Of a stretch of 64,000 nt of DNA, positions 1-11,599 are shown in pieces (position 1 is the stretch's first letter; the number at the start of each line of letters is the position of its first letter). Position numbers and translations under genes: made by a program. The notes beneath the pieces are model-generated. The model was not told where the DNA came from. It worked only from the letters and a program-made list of their open reading frames with translations, and searched no databases. Source of the DNA: Rhodococcoides corynebacterioides NBRC 14404 (GTDB taxonomy: Bacteria > Actinomycetota > Actinomycetes > Mycobacteriales > Mycobacteriaceae); contig NZ_BCWV01000007.1 of NCBI RefSeq assembly GCF_001894765.1, forward strand, positions 1 through 64,000, written 5' to 3'.

Positions 1-10
1 CAACCATTCC

Positions 11-46
11 ACGACACCCCCCGACCACACGGTCGGGGGGTGTTGT
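11..46. terminator. Strong bidirectional terminator hairpin
   Basis: A near-perfect inverted repeat has arms at 11-26 and 31-46 and a 4-base ACAC loop. The core arms (14-26 and 31-43) pair perfectly and are C-rich/G-rich; the outer bases add one G-U pair. It lies downstream of the gntK stop on the minus strand. A T-rich tract is weak, as is usual in this GC range. Confidence 0.75.
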
Positions 47-109
47 GCGTTTCAGGGCTCGGTTGTCGAGATGCGCTGCGCCGCAACCCCTGTCGCGCCG
101 CCCGGCGCG

Positions 110-661
110 TCAGTCGCGGCGAACGCCGAGGGCCGTGAGCGCTGCCGCCACGACGGTGTCGATCCCGTCGACGTCCGCGATGCCGGCGCCGTGCTCACGG
201 GGCTCGAGTTCCTCGAGGGTGTCGAACTGCGACTGCAACAACGACGGCGGCATGAAGTGCTTGCGACGCGTCATGCGGGCCAGCAAGGTGTCGTAGTCCG
301 CCTGCAAGTGAAGGAAGAACAGCTCCGGATATCCCGTGCGGAGTTGATCGCGATACGTCACCCGCAATGCCGAGCAGGCGGTGACCGACGTGCCGCCGTC
401 CTGGTCGAGACGACGGATCTCGGCCGCGATCGCTGCGAGCCACGGTGCCCGGTCCTCGTCGGTGAGGGGATGGCCGGCCGACATCTTGTCGATGTTCGCC
501 TTCGGATGAAGGGTGTCACCCTCGACGAACGACGCGTGGAGCTTCCGCGCCACCCGCTTGCCGACGGTGGTCTTGCCGGTTCCCGACACCCCCATGACGA
601 CGATGTGGCGGGGTGGGCCGTTCGAGGCGCCCGGGTCGGTGGCGCCGGTATCGGTGGTCAC
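110..661 (-). CDS. gntK: Gluconokinase (GntK family)
   Basis: This 183-residue cytosolic kinase should phosphorylate D-gluconate to 6-phosphogluconate, feeding the pentose phosphate or Entner-Doudoroff route. A Walker A P-loop (GVSGTGKTT) lies near residue 25, followed by the family's EGDTLHP and MSAGHPLTDEDR blocks and the ACSALRVTYRDQLR block. Length matches the family, with a short acidic N-terminal extension. The GTG start lies one base after the gntP stop (TGAGGTG), so the two are almost certainly translationally coupled and form a gluconate uptake and activation operon. The gene ends at the strong hairpin at 11-46. Confidence 0.93.
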   Translation of the reverse strand: MTTDTGATDPGASNGPPRHIVVMGVSGTGKTTVGKRVARKLHASFVEGDTLHPKANIDKMSAGHPLTDEDRAPWLAAIAAEIRRLDQDGGTSVTACSALRVTYRDQLRTGYPELFFLHLQADYDTLLARMTRRKHFMPPSLLQSQFDTLEELEPREHGAGIADVDGIDTVVAAALTALGVRRD

Positions 662-662
662 C

Positions 663-2045
663 TCAGAACACTACCCAGAGCAGCGCAGCCAGCAGGAAGA
701 CGGCGAGACCCAGGGTGGTCTCCAGGACCGTCCAGGTCTTCAGAGTGGTCTTGACGTCCATGCCGAAGAAGCGGCTGACGAGCCAGAAGCCCGAATCGTT
801 CACGTGGGACAGCACCGTGGATCCGGCTGCGATGGCGAAGACGAGCAAGGCGATGTGGAAGTCGTCGAGGCCCAGCTCGGCGACCTGCGCCGACACCAGA
901 CCCGCCGTCGTCGTCAGGGCCACCGTCGCACTGCCCTGCGCCACGCGGAGGGCAGTGGCGATGAGGAACGCCTGCAGGATGAGGGAGAAGCCGAGACCCG
1001 AGAGCGACTCGGTCAGAGATGTCCCGATGCCGCTGGCGCGCAGGACGCCGCCGAACATGCCGCCCGCACCGGTGATGAGAATGATCGCGCACACCGGGCC
1101 CAGGGCGTCGTCCATCAGGTCCGTCGCCCGCTGCACCGAGAAGCGTCCCGGCGCGAGGACGACCAGCGCGAGCAGGACCGTGAGCAGCAGGGCGACGGGC
1201 GTCTGACCGATCAGGACGAGAGCGTCGGCCCAGGCCGCGTCGTCGGGGACCGTCCCGGCCGTCTGCAGCGTCGAAATGCCGGTGTTGAGACAGATCAGGA
1301 TCAGCGGGAACAGGAGCAGGCCGAGCACGGCCACGAACTTCGGGGGGTCCGCGGCGATGCGCTCGTCGTCGTCCGCCGAGTCTCCGAACATGGCGGCGGG
1401 CGAGGTGACGAACCGTCGACCGAGGCGGGTACCGACGAGGTAGGCGCCGACGAACCAGGCGACGACGGCCACCGGAACGCCGACGATGAGGGTGAGTCCG
1501 ATGTCGCCACCCATGAGGTCCGCCGCGGCGACCGGGCCCGGATGCGGTGGCACGACGGCGTGCATCGCGGCGAAGGCGCCGGCCGTGGGCAGCGCGTACA
1601 GCAACACCGAGCCGCCGAAGCGCCGCGCCACGGAGAAGATGATGGGCAGGAAGATCACGAGACCGGCGTCGAAGAAGATCGGGAAGCCGAAGATCAGTGC
1701 CGCGACGCCGAGGGCGAACGGCGCGCGCTTCTCCCCGAATCGCGAGATCAGGGTGTCCGCGAGAACCTGTGCGCCGCCGGTCTTCTCGAGCAGTCGACCC
1801 AGCATCACGCCCAGTGCGACGAGCAACGCCACGCTGCCGAGCGTGCCGCCGAACCCGGCCAGCAAGGTGTCCGGGACGTCGGCGAGTGGGATGCCGGCGG
1901 CGACGGCCGTGACCATGCTGACCAGGACGAGCGCGAGGAACGGGTGCAGCCTCACCTTCATGATGAGGACGAGCAAGACGGCCACGGCGACGGCCGCGAC
2001 GGTCAGCAGATACGCGGTTCCGTAGGCCGGCTCCATGATGTCCAC
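663..2045 (-). CDS. gntP: Gluconate:H+ symporter (GntP family)
   Basis: This 460-residue permease (12 or more predicted hydrophobic segments) should import gluconate for the GntK encoded directly downstream. The family signatures GFPIFFDAGLVIFLP and HAVVPPHPGPVAAA are clear. I chose the GTG at 2045 because a GGAGAGG ribosome site sits 9 nt upstream; ATG 2036 is a near alternative with a longer spacer. An in-frame extension to 2129 lacks family similarity. A probable -10 element lies at 2075-2080. No gnd, edd or GntR-type regulator is in view. Confidence 0.92.
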   Translation of the reverse strand: MDIMEPAYGTAYLLTVAAVAVAVLLVLIMKVRLHPFLALVLVSMVTAVAAGIPLADVPDTLLAGFGGTLGSVALLVALGVMLGRLLEKTGGAQVLADTLISRFGEKRAPFALGVAALIFGFPIFFDAGLVIFLPIIFSVARRFGGSVLLYALPTAGAFAAMHAVVPPHPGPVAAADLMGGDIGLTLIVGVPVAVVAWFVGAYLVGTRLGRRFVTSPAAMFGDSADDDERIAADPPKFVAVLGLLLFPLILICLNTGISTLQTAGTVPDDAAWADALVLIGQTPVALLLTVLLALVVLAPGRFSVQRATDLMDDALGPVCAIILITGAGGMFGGVLRASGIGTSLTESLSGLGFSLILQAFLIATALRVAQGSATVALTTTAGLVSAQVAELGLDDFHIALLVFAIAAGSTVLSHVNDSGFWLVSRFFGMDVKTTLKTWTVLETTLGLAVFLLAALLWVVF

Positions 2046-2074
2046 GCGGTCATGCCTCTCCTCGGTGTGACCCG

Positions 2075-2080
2075 ACCCTA
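2075..2080 (-). promoter_or_regulatory. Candidate -10 element of gntP-gntK
   Basis: TAGGGT on the minus strand fits the actinobacterial TANNNT consensus and would start a transcript about 23 nt before the chosen gntP start. That agrees with the visible ribosome site. No good -35 hexamer is seen. Confidence 0.4.
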
Positions 2081-2163
2081 AGGTCCGGTGGTCGACCCCC
2101 GAGCCGAACGCACGGGCACCGTGTCCCAATCGTCACGTTCCGATCGCCCAGCGGAACACGGCC

Positions 2164-3846
2164 CTAGCGTTGCCGCTGCACCCGTGCCTCGTCCCACACC
2201 GGCTCGTCCGACTCGGTGACCCGCCCGTCCGATCGGAACACGAGGTATCGGTCGAAGCTGCGGGCGAACCACCGATCGTGGGTCACGGCGATCACGGTGC
2301 CGTCGAAGGCGGCGATGGCGTCCTGCAGCGAGTCCGCCGATTCCAGGTCGAGGTTGTCGGTCGGTTCGTCGAGGAGCAGCAGGGTCGCCCCGGACAGCTC
2401 CAGCAGCAGGACCTGCAGTCGTGCCTGCTGGCCTCCGGACAGGTCGTCGTACCTCTGCTCGGCCTGCCGCGACAGGCCGTACCGATCGAGCGCCCGTGAG
2501 GCCGCTTCCCGTCCCATGCCCGGCCGATGCGCGGTTCCCAGATGCAGGATCTCGAGCAGGGTCGACCCTTCGAGATCCGGGCGTGTGTGGGTCTGCGCGA
2601 AGAGGCCCGGCCGTACCCGAGAGCCCAGCACCGCGGTGCCGGTGTGCGGTACGACCGCGAGGTCGAGTTCGTCGACGGGGCGGTGCTCGGGTGCGGGATC
2701 GGATCCGCCACCGGCGAGCAGGCGGAGGAAGTGCGACTTGCCCGATCCGTTCGAGCCCAGCACCGCGACGCGGTCGCCGTACCAGATCTCGGTGTCGAAC
2801 GGCGCCATCAGGCCGGTCAGCTCCAGCCCGGTGCACACGACCGCACGCTTGGCGGTGCGACCACCCGTCAGACGGACGGACACGTTCTGCCGCAACGGAA
2901 CCGCCTCCGGTGGGCCGGCCTCCTCGAACCTCGCGAGCCTGGTTCGCGCCGCCTGGTAGCGCGAGGCGACACCGTCGTTGAACTTCGCCTTCTCGCGCAG
3001 CCGCAGCACCAACGCCTGCAGTTTGGCCCGCTCCTCGTCCCAGCGGGCCCGCAGGTCGTCCAACCGCTCGGTCCGCCGTACACGGGCGTCGGCGTACGTG
3101 GCGAAGCCGCCACCGTGGACCCACGCCGCGGCACCGGCCACGCCCGGTTCGAGAGTGACCACCCGAGTCGCCGCGTGCGACAACAGCTCTCGGTCGTGGC
3201 TGATGAACAGGATCGACTTGTCCGACGCTTCGATGGTGCGTTCCAGCCACCGCTTGCCCGGCACGTCCAGGTAGTTGTCCGGCTCGTCGAGCAACAGCAG
3301 TCGGTCGGAACCGGCGAACAGAGCCTCGAGCACGAGACGCTTCTGCTCGCCGCCGCTGAGCGAGGCGGCCGCCCGCCACTTCGCGCGGTCGTACGAGACG
3401 CCGAGGGCGGCCGTGGTGACCTCGTCCCAGAACGGCTCGAGGTCGTACCCGCCGGCGTCGCCCCAGTCGGACAGGGCTGTGGCATAGGCCATCTGGGTAC
3501 GTTCGTCGTCGCGCTCGATCATGGCGGTCTCGGCGTCGTCGAGGGCCCGTGCCGCGGTCCGCACCCCCGGCGCGCACGCGGAGAGCAGGAGATCGCGCAC
3601 CGTCGTCTCGTCCCGGACCTTGCCCACGAACTGGCGCATCACGCCGAGCGAGCCGGATCGGGTCACCGTTCCGGAATCGGGCTCGATCTCACCGGCGACA
3701 AGCCTTGTGACGGTGGTCTTTCCGGCCCCGTTGGGGCCGATCAGGGCGGTCTTCGCGCCGTCCCCCACCCGGAACGAGACCCCGTTCAGGAGCGGTCGAC
3801 CGTCCGGGAGCGCGAGGTCGACGTCGACCAGTTCGAGATGAGCCAC
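2164..3846 (-). CDS. ABC-F family ATPase
   Basis: This 560-residue soluble protein has two ABC domains and no membrane segment. The first has Walker A GPNGAGKTT (about residue 38), signature LSGGEQKR and Walker B LLLLDEPDNYLD. The second has Walker A GSNGSGKSH, signature LSGGQQARLQ and Walker B LLLLDEPTDNLD, followed by VTHDRW. A charged helical linker of roughly 70 residues joins them. ABC-F proteins act on the ribosome, some giving resistance to ribosome-targeting antibiotics; which type this is cannot be read from sequence. The GTG start is 8 nt after a TACGCT hexamer, so the mRNA is probably leaderless. It diverges from the HAD gene. Confidence 0.9.
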   Translation of the reverse strand: MAHLELVDVDLALPDGRPLLNGVSFRVGDGAKTALIGPNGAGKTTVTRLVAGEIEPDSGTVTRSGSLGVMRQFVGKVRDETTVRDLLLSACAPGVRTAARALDDAETAMIERDDERTQMAYATALSDWGDAGGYDLEPFWDEVTTAALGVSYDRAKWRAAASLSGGEQKRLVLEALFAGSDRLLLLDEPDNYLDVPGKRWLERTIEASDKSILFISHDRELLSHAATRVVTLEPGVAGAAAWVHGGGFATYADARVRRTERLDDLRARWDEERAKLQALVLRLREKAKFNDGVASRYQAARTRLARFEEAGPPEAVPLRQNVSVRLTGGRTAKRAVVCTGLELTGLMAPFDTEIWYGDRVAVLGSNGSGKSHFLRLLAGGGSDPAPEHRPVDELDLAVVPHTGTAVLGSRVRPGLFAQTHTRPDLEGSTLLEILHLGTAHRPGMGREAASRALDRYGLSRQAEQRYDDLSGGQQARLQVLLLELSGATLLLLDEPTDNLDLESADSLQDAIAAFDGTVIAVTHDRWFARSFDRYLVFRSDGRVTESDEPVWDEARVQRQR

Positions 3847-3854
3847 GGGCGTTC

Positions 3855-3860
3855 AGCGTA
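3855..3860 (-). promoter_or_regulatory. -10 element, leaderless ABC-F mRNA
   Basis: TACGCT (minus strand) ends 8 nt before the GTG start at 3846. This places the expected transcription start at or within a base or two of the start codon. No Shine-Dalgarno sequence is present. Confidence 0.55.
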
Positions 3861-3926
3861 CGGCGGCACCCCGGCAGGAGTCACCCGATATTCGGCCGCG
3901 TCGGTGCGGTCGGGCAGACTCGAGCG

Positions 3927-4748
3927 ATGCAGCCCACCCGACCGCGCCTCGTCGCCTCCGACGTCGACGGAACGCTTCTCGACCGGCACGAGCGCGTCAG
4001 TGCCCGTACCCGCGCCGCCGTGCACGCGATCGTGGCGGCGGGGGACGTCTTCGTCCTCGCGACCGGTCGGCCGCCGCGGTGGATCACTCCCGTCGTCGAT
4101 CAGCTCGGCCTGGCGCCGCGCGCGGTGTGCGCGAACGGCGCGGTGCTCTACGACAGTGAGACCGACCGGGTGATCTCCGCGCGCACGCTCGAGGTCACGG
4201 CGCTGGCGGAGATCGCCGCCGTGGTCGGTTCCCTCCTGCCCGGGTGCGGTCTCGCCGTCGAGCGCGTGGGCGAATCCGCGCACGATTCCGCGACACCGCA
4301 GTTCGTCAGCGAACCCGGCTACGAGCACGCCTGGCTCAACCCCGACAACACCGAGACCTCCGCCGAGGACGTGCTGTCGGCGCCGGCCGTGAAGCTGTTG
4401 GTTCGCCAGTCGTCGATGACCAGTGGGGCGATGGCGGCGGCGATCACCGCGCACGTCGAGCATCTGGCCGACGTGACGTTCTCCACCGACAACGGTCTGA
4501 TCGAGCTCAGCGCGCCCGGCGTGTCGAAGGCGTCGGGCCTGATCGAGGTGGGGCGGACGCTGGGCATCGACGCCGCGGACATGGTGGCGTTCGGCGACAT
4601 GCCCAACGACGTCCCCATGCTGACGGCCGTCGGCCACGGCGTCGCGATGGGCAATGCCCATCCTGATGCGATCGCCGCGGCCGACGAGGTCACCGCGACC
4701 AACGTCGACGACGGGGTGGCCCGCGTCGTCGAACGCTGGTGGAGCTGA
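3927..4748 (+). CDS. Cof-type HAD-IIB sugar-phosphatase-like hydrolase
   Basis: This is a 273-residue cytosolic hydrolase. HAD motif I is ASDVDGTLLD (about residues 10-19, nucleophile and acid/base Asp pair). Motif II is VLATGRPP, motif III the Lys in APAVKLLV, and motif IV FGDMPNDVPML. The large C2B cap between motifs II and III fits the Cof subgroup, which dephosphorylates sugar phosphates and flavin or PLP cofactors. The actual substrate is unknown. It matches the position of Rv3813c beside the Rv3811-like amidase in M. tuberculosis. It converges with the amidase gene across a 19-nt gap. Confidence 0.88.
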   Translation: MQPTRPRLVASDVDGTLLDRHERVSARTRAAVHAIVAAGDVFVLATGRPPRWITPVVDQLGLAPRAVCANGAVLYDSETDRVISARTLEVTALAEIAAVVGSLLPGCGLAVERVGESAHDSATPQFVSEPGYEHAWLNPDNTETSAEDVLSAPAVKLLVRQSSMTSGAMAAAITAHVEHLADVTFSTDNGLIELSAPGVSKASGLIEVGRTLGIDAADMVAFGDMPNDVPMLTAVGHGVAMGNAHPDAIAAADEVTATNVDDGVARVVERWWS

Positions 4749-4767
4749 GCTACCGACGACGGCCGGG

Positions 4768-6870
4768 TCAGCCCACCGGGGCGGGCTCGGGTGCCGGGGC
4801 CGGCGCGGCAGGGACCGCCTCGGGAGCAGGGGCAGCCTCGGGAGCGGGAGCCGCCGCGGGAGCGCCGGCATTCATCTCCGTCGTGTAGGTGTCGACGAAC
4901 GTCTTCATCACGGTGGTCACGATGCCGGTGACCTGGTCGAAGATCAGTGAGCCGTTGGTGAAGTCGGTCTGCTTGCCGCCGGGGATGTCGTACTCGTCGG
5001 TGACGGGCAGGCCGAGCGAACCGGACTCCGAGCCCTGCGCGATGAACTGCTGGTAGATCTTGCCCAGCACCGAGACCACCTGGCCGGTCGGCGTCGTGTA
5101 GATGGAGCCGTTGACGAAGTCCGCCTTCTCGAGTCCGTCGGCGATGGGCAGCAGTCCGGTCAGCGCGGCGCCGAGGCGTCCGCTCTCGCCGCCCTCGGCG
5201 ACCCACTTCTGCACCACCGGGTTCTGCACGCCCATACGCAGCAGGTCGGACACCAGTCCCCGCAGGGCGGCGCTGCTGTCCCGGCCCGAGGCGTCGGTGC
5301 TCGGCGGTGCGGGGACGGTGTCGCCGCCGACCACGGTGTCGGGCGAGGTGACGGGCGACGGCGCGGTGCCGCCGCCGAGATTGGCGGCCGCGATGGTGCG
5401 GATGTCGCCGAGGCGGGCGTACGCGGCGTCACCCGGGCACTCGGTGTTGCCGACGTCGCGGTGCGCGAAGATCACCGGCAGATCGATGGCGTTACCCTGC
5501 GGCACGAAGGTGTACTGCGTGCCCTCGGAGTACATCGTCGTCCGGCCCATCGGGTCCAGGCCGGCCTTGCCGAGCCGCCAGCCGAGGAAACGCCCGGCCG
5601 CGTCGATGGACTCCTGCGTCGGGGCTACGCGGCTGTAGTCGCCCATCAGCGCGAGGCCCATGGTGTTCTCGTTGAATCCGCCCGCGTGAGCACCCTCGAC
5701 GTTGCGGTCGAGTCCACCGGCACGGCCCTCGAAGATCTGGCCGTACTTGTCGACGAGCACGTTGTAGCCGATGTCGCACCAGCCCAACGTCTTCGCGTGG
5801 TAGGCGTAGATCGCGCGGACGATGCCCGCGGACTCCTGGCGGGTGTAGTCGTTGCTGCCGGCGGTGTGATGGACGGTCGCGCCGCCCAACGAATCGTCGT
5901 ACGTGGGGCTGCCGCAGCGGATCGACTCGTCGGCACCCCACTGGGCGCGGGAGATGACCGCGGGGCCGGAGCCGGCCAGCGGCGCCGCGATGTCCGTCAG
6001 CGTGGCGTCGGCCGCCGACGTCCCCGGGGTGATGAGGACCGCTGCCGCGTCCGCGAGGGTCTGGCCGGTCTGCTCGGCCGGCTGCGTGCGCAGGGGGCTC
6101 GACGACGACGCGGGGATGTAACCGAGGTCCGCGGCGGGCGCGGGGGCGGCGGGTGCGGGGGCGGCGGGTGCGGGCGCGGGGTCGGCGGGTGCGGGCTGAG
6201 CATCCGCAGGAGCGGGCGGCGCCGGGAACGCGGGGTCGGCCGGATTGACGGCCGGGGTGGGCACCGTCGGGGTGAGCAGGAACTGCACGCGCTTCGTCTC
6301 GCCGACGTAGATCGGCTCCGTGCCCGCAGCTGCGGTGGGGACGTCGGAATCGGAGCGGCCGGTGTCGATGGGCTGCGTCTCGTTCCACGGACCCCACGAG
6401 CCGTCCTCGAGCTGGGCGCGCACGCGGGCGACGGCATTGCCGAGCTGCTCGGCGGTGAGCGCCACCATGCTGAACGGGGTGTCCTGCGCGACTTCCTTGA
6501 CCACGGCGCCGTTGGCCGGGATCTCGACGGACTCGGCGACGTCGCCCGGTGCGAGCGGGGCGGGGGCGGCGGGTGCGGTGAGGCCGGGAATGGCCGGGAT
6601 CTCGAGGTTGTCCGGGATCGGCAGATCGCGCAGCGACCCGAGGTTGATGTCGGGCAGCGCCAGGCCGGTGAGCTCCTCGAGCGGAATCACGATGTCGGGC
6701 GCACTGGCCAGGGCGAGCTTGGCGATCTTGGTGGGGACCACGACGGCCGTGTCGGTGGTGGTCTGCACGTCGGCGGGTTGCTGCCCGACGAGATGGACGG
6801 CAACCGGGGTGGTCACCGCCAGCGCGGCGACGACACCCATGACGAGTGCGGGCTTCGGGCGACGGTGCAC
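4768..6870 (-). CDS. Secreted N-acetylmuramoyl-L-alanine amidase with LGFP repeats
   Basis: This 700-residue exported protein has an N-terminal signal peptide (RRPK then a hydrophobic stretch to about residue 25). A Pro/Ala-rich linker near 5.9-6.2 kb leads to a PGRP/Amidase_2 catalytic domain (about residues 310-490). Zn-binding and catalytic features are HHTAG (about 334), AHAGGFNENTMGLALMGDY and HRDVGNTECPG. The C-terminus carries LGFP repeats (GSLGLPVTDEY, FTNGSLIFD) and a Pro/Ala/Glu tail. It should cleave peptidoglycan stem peptides while bound to the wall, and it matches Rv3811 in position beside glf. I prefer GTG 6870 over GTG 6903: GGGGAG lies 7 nt upstream and the signal peptide then begins at residue 1. 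Confidence 0.9.
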   Translation of the reverse strand: MHRRPKPALVMGVVAALAVTTPVAVHLVGQQPADVQTTTDTAVVVPTKIAKLALASAPDIVIPLEELTGLALPDINLGSLRDLPIPDNLEIPAIPGLTAPAAPAPLAPGDVAESVEIPANGAVVKEVAQDTPFSMVALTAEQLGNAVARVRAQLEDGSWGPWNETQPIDTGRSDSDVPTAAAGTEPIYVGETKRVQFLLTPTVPTPAVNPADPAFPAPPAPADAQPAPADPAPAPAAPAPAAPAPAADLGYIPASSSSPLRTQPAEQTGQTLADAAAVLITPGTSAADATLTDIAAPLAGSGPAVISRAQWGADESIRCGSPTYDDSLGGATVHHTAGSNDYTRQESAGIVRAIYAYHAKTLGWCDIGYNVLVDKYGQIFEGRAGGLDRNVEGAHAGGFNENTMGLALMGDYSRVAPTQESIDAAGRFLGWRLGKAGLDPMGRTTMYSEGTQYTFVPQGNAIDLPVIFAHRDVGNTECPGDAAYARLGDIRTIAAANLGGGTAPSPVTSPDTVVGGDTVPAPPSTDASGRDSSAALRGLVSDLLRMGVQNPVVQKWVAEGGESGRLGAALTGLLPIADGLEKADFVNGSIYTTPTGQVVSVLGKIYQQFIAQGSESGSLGLPVTDEYDIPGGKQTDFTNGSLIFDQVTGIVTTVMKTFVDTYTTEMNAGAPAAAPAPEAAPAPEAVPAAPAPAPEPAPVG
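6131..6195. repeat. In-frame GC-rich repeats encoding Pro/Ala linker
   Basis: Near-tandem 15-bp units of the type GGCGGCGGGTGCGGG encode Ala-Pro runs (PAPAAPAP) between the N-terminal and catalytic regions of the amidase. This is a low-complexity wall-spanning linker and may vary in length between strains. Confidence 0.6.
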
Positions 6871-6914
6871 TGATGTACTCCCCTGGTAGGCGTCGTTGCG
6901 CACCGGTCATCGCT

Positions 6915-10130
<3,216 letters not shown>

Positions 10131-10156
<26 letters not shown>

Positions 10157-10697
10157 CGACGCGGTCGGCTCGCCCCCGGTCGCACTGCCGACTCCGAACG
10201 CCGATGTCCGCACGCTGCTGGCGGTTCAGCGGACCGTCGGCTCGGTGCCGGGTGCCGTGCGCACCGCTCGGGGCCTGTCGCATCTCGGTGAGCACGCCCT
10301 CGGCTGGATCGCCGTCGGCGGCCTCGGTGCCGCATTCGACCCGGCCCGACGCCCGCAGTGGACGACCGTCGTCGTCGGGGCCGTCGGAGCGCACGCGGCC
10401 TCGATCGCCGTGAAGCGCGTCGTGCGTCGCCGTCGACCGACCCATCCGGACGTCCGGATCGGCGTCGGCGTCCCCAGCAAGTTCAGCTTCCCGTCGTCGC
10501 ACGCGACGTCGACGACGGCGGCCGCGCTGCTGATCGGGCGAGCCTCCGGGCTCCCGGTCGCACCGGTTCTGGTGCCCACCATGCTGCTCTCGCGGCTGGT
10601 CCTGGGCGTGCACTACCCGTCCGACGTACTCAGCGGTGCCGCTCTCGGCGCCGTGAGTGCAGCGGTCGCGGTTCGACTCGAGAAGGCGGCGTCATGA
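10131..10697 (+). CDS. PAP2-family membrane phosphatase (Rv3807c-like)
   Basis: This is a 188-residue integral-membrane phosphatase. PAP2 motif C1 is KRVVRRRRP (here preceded by SIAV), C2 is PSSHAT with the His acid, and C3 is SRLVLGVHYPSDV with the nucleophilic His. Its position between glfT2 and ubiA matches Rv3807c, proposed to dephosphorylate decaprenylphosphoryl-5-phosphoribose to decaprenylphosphoryl-ribose. The GTG start lies inside glfT2 (26-nt overlap) with AAGGAG 10 nt upstream. The stop overlaps the ubiA start (ATGA). Confidence 0.9.
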
Positions 10698-11599
10698 GCG
10701 AGGAACCCACCGAGGTCGGCCGTCCGCCGGCGAACCTGGCGGCCGGCATCGTCAAAGCGGTGCGGCCCCGTCAGTGGGTGAAGAACGTCCTGGTGCTGGC
10801 GGCGCCGCTGGCCGCGGGGTCGGTCACCGAGGGGTCGGTGCTGGTGCCGGTCGCCCTCGCGTTCGTGGTGTTCTGCATGGCGGCGTCGGGCATCTACCTG
10901 GTCAACGACGCGATGGACGTCGAGGCCGACCGTGCCCACCCCACCAAGCGATTCCGGCCGATCGCGGCCGGGGTCCTGCCGGTGCAGCTGGCCTACGCCA
11001 TGGCCGTCGTGCTGCTCGGCGGGGCGATCGCGCTGTCGTTCCTGGCGAACTGGAACCTCGCCGTGGTGATGGCCGTCTACATCGGGGTGCAGCTCGCGTA
11101 CTGCTTCGGGCTCAAGCACCAGGCCGTCCTCGACATCTGCATCGTTTCGTCGGGGTTCCTGCTGCGCGCGATCGCCGGCGGTGTGGCGGCGGACATCCCG
11201 CTGTCGCAGTGGTTCCTGCTCATCATGGCGTTCGGTTCGCTGTTCATGGCGGCCGGCAAGCGCTACGCCGAACTCCAGCTCGCGGAGCGCACCGGAGCCA
11301 AGATTCGCCGGTCGCTCGAGAACTACACCACCACCTACCTGCGCTTCGTCTGGACTCTGAGCGCCACTGCCGTCGTGATCTGCTACGGCCTGTGGGCTTT
11401 CGACCAGGACGCGAAGAACGACAGCACCCTCTTCGCCATCTCGATGGTGCCGTTCACCGTCGCTATTCTTCGATACGCCGTCGATGTCGACGGCGGTGAA
11501 GCCGGCGAGCCCGAGGAGATCGCCCTCGGCGATCGAGTGCTCCAACTGCTCGCCATCGCGTGGATCGGAGTGGTGGGTGTCGCTGTCTACCTCGCCTAG
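10694..11599 (+). CDS. ubiA: Decaprenyl-phosphate phosphoribosyltransferase (DPPR synthase)
   Basis: This 301-residue UbiA-superfamily membrane protein (about nine hydrophobic segments) transfers 5-phosphoribose from PRPP to decaprenyl phosphate, the first committed step to DPA. Asp-rich motif 1 is NDAMDVEADRAHPTKRFRP (about residues 72-90). A second polar block contains GLKHQAVLD, and KRYAEL follows later. It is homologous in sequence and place to Rv3806c. ATG 10694 was chosen by its 4-nt overlap with the PAP2 stop; upstream in-frame sequence belongs to the PAP2 gene in another frame. Confidence 0.94.
   Translation: MSEEPTEVGRPPANLAAGIVKAVRPRQWVKNVLVLAAPLAAGSVTEGSVLVPVALAFVVFCMAASGIYLVNDAMDVEADRAHPTKRFRPIAAGVLPVQLAYAMAVVLLGGAIALSFLANWNLAVVMAVYIGVQLAYCFGLKHQAVLDICIVSSGFLLRAIAGGVAADIPLSQWFLLIMAFGSLFMAAGKRYAELQLAERTGAKIRRSLENYTTTYLRFVWTLSATAVVICYGLWAFDQDAKNDSTLFAISMVPFTVAILRYAVDVDGGEAGEPEEIALGDRVLQLLAIAWIGVVGVAVYLA

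Noticed and set aside
4770-4787. Hairpin at the HAD/amidase convergence
   Set aside because: Only a 5-bp stem with a mismatch and a GC-rich loop inside the amidase coding end; not convincing as a terminator.
6131-6195. Short regularly spaced repeats considered as a CRISPR array
   Set aside because: The units are contiguous, in frame and encode a Pro/Ala linker; there are no spacers or cas genes.
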